Assembly (NCBI GenBank): GCA_004294385.1
Contig: REAP01000005.1
Span: 1-48,851 of the forward strand
DNA from: Oscillatoriales cyanobacterium
Lineage (GTDB): Bacteria; Cyanobacteriota; Cyanobacteriia; Cyanobacteriales; Microcoleaceae
Direction: 5' to 3'
DNA: 48,851 bases
A model generated the notes under the pieces. The model worked only from the letters and a program-made list of their open reading frames with translations. It was not told the DNA's origin and searched no databases. Positions 43,159 through 48,851 of the stretch are shown one piece after another. The position numbers and the translations under genes were made by a program. Positions within the stretch are counted from its first letter, which is position 1, and every line of letters begins with the position of its first letter.

Positions 43159-43466
43159 AAGGAAGAAGGAAGTTCGGCAACGGATTCTGTAACGGATGTA
43201 ACGGATGTCAGGAAGTTCGGCAACGGATTCTGTAACGGATGTAACGGATGTCAGGAAGTTCGGCAATGGATTCTGTAACGGATGTAACGGATGTCAGGAA
43301 GAAGGGAGAAGGTTCTTCGACACTTCGACTAGGTTCAGTGTCCGATTCCCAATTGCCGATTCCCAATTGCCGATTCCCAATTGCCGATTCCCAATTCCCA
43401 ATTGCCGATTCCCAATTCCCAATGCCCAATTCCCAATGCCCAATTCCCAATTCCCCGTTATCAATT
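43159..43466. repeat. Three tandem 43-bp units and a CCCAATTGCCGATT array
   Basis: Units start at 43168, 43211 and 43254 (GGAAGTTCGGCAACGGATTC to AACGGATGTCA, 43 bp each), then GGAAGAAGGGAGAAGG and a CTTCGACTAGG element. About 43343-43455 holds TTCCCAATTGCCGA and TTCCCAATGCCCAA units. The arrays lie between the NTRC stop and the permease start and leave open frames that run into the permease. No separate gene is called. Confidence 0.9.
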
Positions 43467-44348
43467 ATGGCTCAAAGCCGACTTCGACTACCAAGATTTC
43501 TCAACCTTGCCGCACCGTCAAACCTGTCAATGAAAATGATGTGGGTTGGCTTGGTAATCACTGCTGTGTTTGTATTGATATCCATTTTCTCTCCAGCTAT
43601 GCAGACTTGGGGATGGCTGCAAAATCCAACCGATGCTTTGATTAACCCCATCCATGAACCTCCTTCGGGGAGTTACTGGTTTGGTACTAGCCGCAGTGGC
43701 TATGATGTTTTTTCCCGCACGCTGTTTGCTTCTCGCGCTGCTTGGCAAGTGGTGATTTTAGCAACAACTTTGAGTTTATTGATCGGTGTTCCGCTGGGGT
43801 TGGTTAGCGGTTATTTGGGCGGTAAGCTCGATCGCATCTTGTTATTTTTAATGGATACCATTTATACTTTGCCGGGATTGCTGCTTTCTTTGACTCTAGC
43901 GTTTGTCGTGGGGAAAGGAGTTTTGAATGCTGCGATCGCCCTGAGCATTTCCTACATCCCACAATACTACCGTGTCGTCAGGAATCACACGGCCAGCGTC
44001 AAAACCGAACTCTTTGTTGAAGCTGCCAGAGCAATGGGGGCTGATACTTGGACAGTGCTCTCCCGCTATCTGTTTCTGAACGTGATTCAGAGCGTACCAG
44101 TGCTGTTTGCGCTCAACGCCGCCGATGCAATTTTAACCTTGGGAGGTTTGGGATTTCTGGGATTAGGACTTCCCGAAGAAACTCCCGAATGGGGACATGA
44201 TTTACGTTTAGCCCTGGATGCGCTACCTACTGGCATTTGGTGGACGGCTTTGTTTCCCGGTTTGGCGATGACTTTAATGGTGGTGGGATTGTCTTTGGTG
44301 GGAGAAGGATTGAATGAGTTTGTTAACCCTAAACTGCGGAATCAGTAA
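43467..44348 (+). CDS. ABC transporter permease, DppC/OppC type
   Basis: This 293-residue inner-membrane protein has an OppC-type N-terminal segment ([20 protein letters not shown]). The binding-protein-dependent transport core (about residues 90-285) has five or six membrane helices. The EAA loop is [20 protein letters not shown], where the permease docks on its ATPase. It should form the C-subunit of a peptide or nickel importer. No partner subunits are adjacent, which is usual for scattered cyanobacterial dpp/opp genes. The ATG at 43467 is preferred. An in-frame start at 43248 would add 73 residues that are only translated repeats. Confidence 0.9.
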   Translation: MAQSRLRLPRFLNLAAPSNLSMKMMWVGLVITAVFVLISIFSPAMQTWGWLQNPTDALINPIHEPPSGSYWFGTSRSGYDVFSRTLFASRAAWQVVILATTLSLLIGVPLGLVSGYLGGKLDRILLFLMDTIYTLPGLLLSLTLAFVVGKGVLNAAIALSISYIPQYYRVVRNHTASVKTELFVEAARAMGADTWTVLSRYLFLNVIQSVPVLFALNAADAILTLGGLGFLGLGLPEETPEWGHDLRLALDALPTGIWWTALFPGLAMTLMVVGLSLVGEGLNEFVNPKLRNQ

Positions 44349-44459
44349 TTGAGCAATTTTACCTAAAATGTCTGAAACATCTTAATCGAATCTTCACATT
44401 TTCACGATATATATAAAGGAACTGCGAAGTTGTGCTGACCAATAATTTCAAAGGTGGTA

Positions 44460-44566
44460 CAAGCCCCCGGATTTATCTGTGGGGTCAATCCAAAATCCAA
44501 AATCCTCAAGCCCCCGGATTTATCCGTGGGGTCGCCTCTAAAATCTAAAATCTAAAATCTAAAATC
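44460..44566. repeat. Two CAAGCCCCCGGATTTATC elements and a TAAAATC array
   Basis: Copies of CAAGCCCCCGGATTTATC(T/C)GTGGGGTC lie at 44460-44486 and 44507-44533, 47 bp apart. AATCCAAAATCCAAAATC follows the first. Four TAAAATC heptamers follow the second. A worn relative is at about 37905-37938. Confidence 0.8.
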
Positions 44567-44698
44567 GAATGACGGAAGATGGCGAATTGTGTTAATTATG
44601 AGAGGGTGCGATCGCGTCAGTATTCGCCGAAAGCCAGCAAGTTCTGGCAAAATTTGCAGCCAGGAGTTGCCAAGAGAGCTAACTCTCAGTAAAATTAT

Positions 44699-44737
44699 CG
44701 AGATGATTTCGACCCTTGACGGGACAAAATCATCTCG
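44699..44737. ncRNA. Strong hairpin of unknown role
   Basis: Perfect 11-bp arms CGAGATGATTT (44699-44709) and AAATCATCTCG (44727-44737) enclose 17 bases that can pair further (GACCC with GGGAC). It lies in the rpoD upstream region, far from a stop codon, so it is not obviously a terminator. It could be part of a small RNA, a leader structure or an insertion-sequence end. The class is uncertain. Confidence 0.35.
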
Positions 44738-45399
44738 AACTGCTTAAATGAGCGATTAATTTATCACGTTTGGCTAAACCGTGAAAGCTTGCTGAGGGAT
44801 AGCCGCTCCCATGCTCCCGATGAAGCAAGAAGCAAATGTCTAGACTTGTCTAGTATTTGCATAGCAGAATATGACGTTAAGAACTTAATGTGATTTAACG
44901 TTAAATTTAGACCAAATTTCTGAGATTTGAGCTAACTTAACTCATAAAGCCGCTGTTGCACTACTAAGCCCGCAACGCTTCATTTGGGGTAATCCTCGGC
45001 TTCTAATCCAGAGTGACCGACTCACAACTAAAGCTCGTAAGCTTTATTCGATCGCGCATTCAGCATGATTCAATTCAGGGAAACAGAGTAAAGATGAGTG
45101 CATCTACAACGGTAACAGCCGGAATTCCGGCAAGTCAAAAACTTTCTGCTCACTGTCTGGACGGCTACGCCGCACCCGTTCATCCAGATATTCGCAGAAA
45201 ATATCCCCGATCTCAAGTTCCAAAGTTATTGTGGACGATTCTGAGGATCTAGCTCAGCCAGCCATTAGTCCGTATTGTTAAGCTAAGCTGACAAAGTTTT
45301 CCTAGTTCTTGACAAAAAATCGAAAATAAGTTCCATTTTTTGTGAGAACGGCTACAATCAAAAAGGTCTTTGCAAGATCCAATACTAACTATTTGGTGC

Positions 45400-45591
45400 T
45401 TAAACCCAAAACTTTTGCGTTTGGTAAAACAAGCGCGCATCCAGGGTGGCAATCATCGCCACAAAATGCCTCTTAAAGATCGAGCCTATATGTGTCCCAA
45501 CTTTGGACATAAAAAGAATCGAGATTTAAATGTGGCCAAAAATATCGATCGTTGGTTTGAGGAAATTTTTATTCCCAAGCGTTCTGATTAA
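45400..45591 (+). pseudogene. Remnant of an IS200/IS605-type TnpB (OrfB) C-terminus
   Basis: About 63 codons remain. The segment HKMPLKDRAYMCPNFGHKKN followed by RDLNVAKNI matches the C-terminal zinc ribbon and RuvC-III end of TnpB (usually C-x-x-C-G, then RDxNAAxNI). The second Cys is now Phe (CPNF), and the RuvC-I/II parts and the tnpA gene are missing, so it is inactive. The true copy was inserted upstream of rpoD and has mostly decayed. No element ends or target-site duplications can be fixed. Confidence 0.65.
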
Positions 45592-45682
45592 ACGAATTCA
45601 ACAGAATTCACTTGTCTAAACTACAAACAGACATTATTTGACTGTTATTTATTCTTCAATTTAGGAGCATGAGGAAGGCGGC

Positions 45683-46852
45683 ATGATCCAGACAAACACC
45701 GTACTTGAAACCAAAATCAAACCCCAAATGGAAACTATCGATTTGCTTCGGAAGACCGAAAGCGTTCCACCTGAGAGCGAATTGGAACTGTTTATCGACG
45801 AAGAAGACGATCGAGATGACTTTTCAGAACCTCAATCCGAGGAAGACGATACTAAGTCTGCTAAAGGTGTCAAAGCCCGCCGTCGGGCTCAGGCCAAGAA
45901 AAAGCACTATACAGAAGACTCTATTCGGCTTTATCTGCAAGAAATAGGTCGGATTCGACTGTTGCGAGCTGATGAAGAAATTGAACTCGCGCGTAAGATT
46001 GCCGATTTGCTAGAATTGGAGCGAGTCAGAGAGCAACTGTTAGAGGACTTAGACCGCGAGCCCAAAGACAATGAATGGGCGACTGCTGTGCAAATGGCGC
46101 TACCGGCATTTCGTCACCGACTTCATGTGGGACGACGGGCTAAGGAAAAGATGGTACAGTCAAACCTGCGTTTGGTGGTGTCGATCGCCAAAAAGTACAT
46201 GAATCGCGGTTTGTCTTTCCAAGATTTGATTCAAGAAGGCTCTTTGGGCCTAATTCGGGCGGCTGAAAAATTTGACCACGAAAAAGGTTATAAATTCTCA
46301 ACTTACGCAACTTGGTGGATTCGTCAAGCCATCACCAGAGCGATTGCGGATCAATCCCGCACTATTCGCCTACCGGTTCACCTTTACGAAACCATCTCGC
46401 GAATTAAGAAAACGACCAAACTGCTTTCTCAAGAAATGGGTCGCAAGCCGACGGAAGAAGAAATCGCGACTAAAATGGAGATGACGATCGAGAAGTTGCG
46501 CTTCATTGCCAAATCCGCACAGTTGCCAATTTCTCTAGAAACTCCGATCGGCAAAGAAGAAGATTCGCGTCTAGGAGACTTTATTGAATCTGATGGAGAA
46601 ACACCGGAAGATCAAGTCTCTAAAAACTTGCTTAGGGAAGACTTGGAAAGCGTTTTGGATACCCTCAGCCCCCGTGAACGAGATGTATTGCGACTGCGGT
46701 ATGGATTGGATGACGGACGGATGAAGACCTTGGAGGAAATTGGTCAAATCTTTAACGTCACTCGCGAGCGAATTCGGCAAATCGAAGCTAAAGCTCTGCG
46801 GAAGTTGCGCCATCCCAACCGCAACAGCATCTTAAAAGAATATATCCGCTAG
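45683..46852 (+). CDS. rpoD: RNA polymerase principal sigma factor (SigA, group 1)
   Basis: The protein has 389 residues. An acidic N-terminal region ([20 protein letters not shown]) of about 75 residues is followed by region 1.2 ([20 protein letters not shown]). Region 2 follows ([40 protein letters not shown]), then region 3 and region 4 with the -35-binding helix [20 protein letters not shown]. The sequence and length suit the essential vegetative sigma factor of cyanobacteria, which directs RNA polymerase to most promoters. The ATG at 45683 has AGGAAGG a few bases upstream. Its long upstream region with a TnpB scar may carry several promoters. Confidence 0.97.
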   Translation: MIQTNTVLETKIKPQMETIDLLRKTESVPPESELELFIDEEDDRDDFSEPQSEEDDTKSAKGVKARRRAQAKKKHYTEDSIRLYLQEIGRIRLLRADEEIELARKIADLLELERVREQLLEDLDREPKDNEWATAVQMALPAFRHRLHVGRRAKEKMVQSNLRLVVSIAKKYMNRGLSFQDLIQEGSLGLIRAAEKFDHEKGYKFSTYATWWIRQAITRAIADQSRTIRLPVHLYETISRIKKTTKLLSQEMGRKPTEEEIATKMEMTIEKLRFIAKSAQLPISLETPIGKEEDSRLGDFIESDGETPEDQVSKNLLREDLESVLDTLSPRERDVLRLRYGLDDGRMKTLEEIGQIFNVTRERIRQIEAKALRKLRHPNRNSILKEYIR

Positions 46853-46896
46853 AATATTTTTCTAGCATCACCCAAAAGAGTGATTTGGATTTTTTC

Positions 46897-46942
46897 TGGT
46901 TGACGGTTGACTGTTCACCGTTGACTGTTGACTGTGACTGGA
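46897..46942. repeat. TTGACGG/TTGACTG heptamer array
   Basis: GGTTGACGGTTGACTGTTCA and the following CCGTTGACTGTTGACTG are heptamers of the same family as at 29404-29450. They lie 44 bp after the rpoD stop codon, just before the terminator hairpin. Confidence 0.75.
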
Positions 46943-46949
46943 AAATCGG

Positions 46950-46995
46950 TACTGAAAATTTGGGAGTCTCAAAAGAAACTCCCAAATTTTCAGTA
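46950..46995. terminator. Bidirectional terminator-like hairpin between rpoD and hli
   Basis: Perfect 18-bp arms, TACTGAAAATTTGGGAGT (46950-46967) and ACTCCCAAATTTTCAGTA (46978-46995), enclose a 10-base loop. The genes on both sides converge on it: rpoD ends at 46852 and the hli gene ends at 47020 on the other strand. The A/T-rich base of the stem supplies T-runs in either direction. It is very likely the shared terminator. Confidence 0.8.
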
Positions 46996-47019
46996 TCTGG
47001 AAATGTTTTAACTAAAAAA

Positions 47020-47172
47020 CTACATCAGGCCCCAGAAGTGGAGTACGCCTTGACCGGAAACCAACTCGATGATGACAGCGGCAGAGAAACCAATCATCGC
47101 CAGACGACCGTTCCAATTTTCTGCTCCTTCACTAAAGCCCCAATTCCAAGCGTTGCGTTTTGGTTCTTGCAT
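47020..47172 (-). CDS. High-light-inducible protein (small CAB-like protein)
   Basis: This 50-residue protein has one membrane helix with the chlorophyll-binding signature (AENWNGRLAMIGFSAAVIIE, an ExxNGRxAMxGF motif). Hli proteins bind chlorophyll and carotenoid in the thylakoid membrane. They protect photosystem II assembly and chlorophyll synthesis under strong light. The ATG at 47172 follows a good AAAGGAG site (47181-47187). A longer frame to 47271 has no sense in this family. A consensus-like promoter lies 44-72 bases upstream. Confidence 0.93.
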   Translation of the reverse strand: MQEPKRNAWNWGFSEGAENWNGRLAMIGFSAAVIIELVSGQGVLHFWGLM

Positions 47173-47215
47173 GATGCGAACTCCTTTCGTTAAGTTTTGT
47201 AGCCCTATGTGAATT

Positions 47216-47244
47216 AATATAACAGGCGCTTGAAAAAAGTGCAA
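47216..47244 (-). promoter_or_regulatory. Sigma70-type promoter of the hli gene
   Basis: Minus strand: -35 TTGCAC (47239-47244), a 17-bp spacer and -10 TATATT (47216-47221). Transcription would start about 47209, giving a 37-base leader with AAAGGAG. The leader segment CTACAAAACTTAAC has two weak half-sites like the HLR1 sequence bound by RpaB, but they are too poor to claim. Confidence 0.65.
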
Positions 47245-47267
47245 CTTTCTGATAATTTTCGGTCGGC

Positions 47268-48641
47268 TCAACCAAAAATAGCCAACTCAGTATCGGGGTC
47301 AAATAGGTGAATTTTGTCATGGGCGATCGCGAGCCAAAGCTCCTCGCCCACACGGATCGATCGCTCAGGAGGAACACGCACTTGCAACCGCACGGCTGGT
47401 GCATCCGTTAGACTGACCTGCAAATAGGTTTCGTGTCCCAAAGCTTCGACAACATCCACTTGAACCGAAAGATTTTTCGTAGCAGGGGGGTGAATGGTCA
47501 GGTGTTCTGGTCGGATGCCCAAAATCAGCGATTTACCGTCATATTTCCGTAAACTTTTTGCCCAAATATCTGGTAAAGTGAAACGGAACTGCGGGTGAGA
47601 AATCAACAGTGGAGCCGTAAACTGCACAGGCAAAAAATTCATCGGCGGAGAACCGATAAACTCAGCCACAAACAAGTTAGCCGGCTTGTTGTAAAGTTCT
47701 AGAGGTTGAGCTACTTGCTGAACTTGACCAGCATTCATAATCGCAATGCGATCGCCCATAGTCATCGCCTCAGTTTGGTCGTGAGTCACATAAATAGTTG
47801 TAGTTCCCAACTGTCGCTGTAACTGCACAATTTGCGATCGAGTTTCCCCCCTCAATTTAGCATCCAGATTAGACAACGGCTCGTCCATCAAAAAAACTTC
47901 AGGATTTCGAGCCATCGCCCTACCCAAAGCTACCCGCTGTTTTTGTCCTCCCGAAAGTTGTTTCGGCAAACGATGTAACAGAGATTCTATTTGCAGCAAT
48001 TGAGCAACTTTCATCACTCGTCCTCCAACTGCTTTTTCCCGTTCCGATAAATAGCGCAAACCCTTCGGCAAATTGCGAGTTATTCCTACTAATAAATCCT
48101 CAAGCCGACGCTGAACTTGATACTTTTCTAAATTATTAACAACCCAATTATTGCTTTGGTTAAGAATCTCTTCTTTCTTCCCTCCAAGGGAGGGGTGAGG
48201 GTGGGGTCGCCTTTTTCCTAATGACTGTTGACTAATGACTAATGACTTCTTCTCCCTTTCCGATCGCCGCAATCCAAAAGCCAGATTATCGTAAACTGTT
48301 AGATGAGGATAGAGAGCATAATTTTGAAAGACCATCGCAATATCTCGGTCTTTAGGAGGCAAATCATTCACGAGCCGATCGCCTACCCAGATATTACCAG
48401 CAGTCAGCGCTTCCAAACCAGCGATCGATCGCAGCAAAGTGCTTTTTCCGCAACCAGAAGGCCCCACCAACACCATGAATTCCCCATCTTCGACAGTCAG
48501 GTTAATCCGCCGCAAAACCGTGTTAGACGTGGAGTGAGAGCTATCTGGTGAAGCATTTTCTGTGGTATTAGCATCTTTTTCCGGTTCTCCTTGGCGGAGT
48601 GGAAAACTTTTGTAGATATTTTCTAGTACAACTTTAGCCAT
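47268..48641 (-). CDS. ABC importer ATPase, MalK/UgpC family, with insertion
   Basis: The protein has 457 residues. Walker A is GPSGCGKST (about residues 60-68), Q-loop DIAMVFQNYALYPHLTV, signature LSGGQKQRVALGRAMARNPE, Walker B VFLMDEPLSNLDAKLR, and H-loop TIYVTHDQTEA. The C-terminal TOBE-type region (about 350-457, ILGIRPEHLTI) is that of sugar and glycerol-phosphate importers. Between the helical subdomain and the signature (about residues 123-205) it has about 80 extra residues. Part of this is repeat-derived (KSLVISQQSLGKRRPHPHPS, LGGKKEE), and part (DLLVGITRNLPKGLRYLSER) is probably a real cyanobacterial lineage insert. No permease is next to it. Confidence 0.9.
   Translation of the reverse strand: MAKVVLENIYKSFPLRQGEPEKDANTTENASPDSSHSTSNTVLRRINLTVEDGEFMVLVGPSGCGKSTLLRSIAGLEALTAGNIWVGDRLVNDLPPKDRDIAMVFQNYALYPHLTVYDNLAFGLRRSEREKKSLVISQQSLGKRRPHPHPSLGGKKEEILNQSNNWVVNNLEKYQVQRRLEDLLVGITRNLPKGLRYLSEREKAVGGRVMKVAQLLQIESLLHRLPKQLSGGQKQRVALGRAMARNPEVFLMDEPLSNLDAKLRGETRSQIVQLQRQLGTTTIYVTHDQTEAMTMGDRIAIMNAGQVQQVAQPLELYNKPANLFVAEFIGSPPMNFLPVQFTAPLLISHPQFRFTLPDIWAKSLRKYDGKSLILGIRPEHLTIHPPATKNLSVQVDVVEALGHETYLQVSLTDAPAVRLQVRVPPERSIRVGEELWLAIAHDKIHLFDPDTELAIFG
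48175..48262 (-). repeat. In-frame repeat mosaic inside the MalK-like ATPase
   Basis: TAATGAC heptamers with TGTTGAC (about 48221-48247) and a CCTCCAAGGGAGGGG palindrome (about 48180-48195, followed by GTGAGGGTGGGG) lie in the open frame. They encode SLVISQQSLGKRRPHPHPSL and GGKKEE between the ATPase core blocks. The same heptamer style is intergenic elsewhere in the window. Confidence 0.7.
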
Positions 48642-48655
48642 CAGACAATTTTAAA

Positions 48656-48851
48656 ATGGGGCATTGGGCATTGGGCATTGGGCATTGGACACTGAGCCCT
48701 TCGGCTACGCTCAGGATAAACTCCGTCGAAGTGTTGAAGAACCTTCTTCCTTCTTCCTGACATCCGTTAAATCCGTTACAGAATCCGTTGCCGAACTTCC
48801 TGACATCCGTTAAATCCGTTACAGAATCCGTTGCCGAACTTCCTGACATCC
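48656..48851. repeat. GGGCATT array, CTTCGG element and two-plus 43-bp units at the window end
   Basis: GGGCATT heptamers (48658-48686), an ACTGAGCCCTTCGGCTACGC type element, TTCTTCC, then 43-bp units at 48758-48800 and 48801-48843 and a partial at 48844-48851, cut by the window edge. On the minus strand these units are identical to the one inside cruA (34090-34132). No gene is present in these 210 bases. Confidence 0.9.

Larger units (their letters stand above)
44349..45682. other. 1.33-kb gap upstream of rpoD
   Basis: Contents in order are two CAAGCCCCCGG repeats with a TAAAATC array (44460-44570), an 11-bp hairpin (44699-44737), a stretch with no assignment (44740-45090), a doubtful 52-codon frame from the ATG at 45094, and a TnpB remnant (45400-45591). 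It should also hold the promoters of rpoD, probably more than one, but I see no clear boxes. No functional gene is supported. Confidence 0.5.

Noticed and set aside
43205..43645. Open frame of 146 codons
   Set aside because: The first part is repeat and the second overlaps the permease in another frame.
45094..45252. Frame of 52 codons upstream of rpoD
   Set aside because: It has an ATG but no clear ribosome site or family. It may be part of the rpoD leader.
48634..48849. Open frame of 71 codons at the window end
   Set aside because: It is translated 43-bp repeat and heptamers. It overlaps the start of the ATPase gene.

Overview
The window looks like chromosomal DNA of a filamentous cyanobacterium. 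The evidence is frequent HIP1 octamers (GCGATCGC, e.g. 618-625), a 50-residue high-light-inducible protein, a fused NADPH-thioredoxin reductase (NTRC), a CAAD/CURT1-type membrane protein, a CruA-type lycopene cyclase and a group 1 cyanobacterial sigma factor. The many heptanucleotide repeat arrays (GGGCATT, TTCTTCC, CCAATAA, TTGACGG and TAAAATC types) and CCCTTCGACTCCGCTCAGGG elements recall Oscillatoria/Microcoleus-type genomes. That placement is inference. I see no tRNA, rRNA, CRISPR array or intact insertion sequence.

Layout. 1-3.6 kb: a periplasmic L,D-transpeptidase, two exported proteins (one a PQQ-type sugar dehydrogenase) and a PD-(D/E)XK-like protein. 3.7-18.1 kb: a block on the minus strand. 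In transcription order it holds a 1328-residue protein with three glycosyltransferase domains, a parvulin-type prolyl isomerase, a 1005-residue ABC exporter (cNMP-binding fold plus a C39-like domain without catalytic residues), an HlyD-type adaptor, a GT-C-like membrane protein, a GT2 and a sugar-nucleotide epimerase. 18.4-21 kb: a methyltransferase-glycosyltransferase fusion and a GT-A-like protein on the plus strand. The 3.7-21 kb stretch reads as a surface-glycan or glycoprotein and type I export island.

21-33.3 kb: mostly housekeeping and small proteins: MOSC protein, ABM-domain protein, aroA, CAAD protein, D-2-hydroxyacid dehydrogenase, BadF/NAGK-type kinase, aspartoacylase and an M23 lipoprotein. 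33.4-41.3 kb: CruA, a CPA-type antiporter with a TrkA-N domain, a DUF427 protein, a diguanylate cyclase, a GNAT acetyltransferase and a methyltransferase. 41.8-48.85 kb: NTRC, a DppC-like permease, a gap with a TnpB remnant, rpoD/sigA, a high-light-inducible protein and a MalK/UgpC-type ATPase.

The most striking feature is dispersed repeats that have entered coding sequence without breaking the frame. The giant glycosyltransferase carries a 29-bp palindrome and a 39-bp-period repeat. cruA carries a GGAAGAA array plus exactly one 43-bp unit that is tandem elsewhere in the window. The MalK-like ATPase carries heptamers and a C/G-rich palindrome. Other repeats supply stop codons or stop-free sequence directly upstream of start codons. 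This resembles the protein-coding palindromic elements described in Rickettsia, but with cyanobacterial repeat families.
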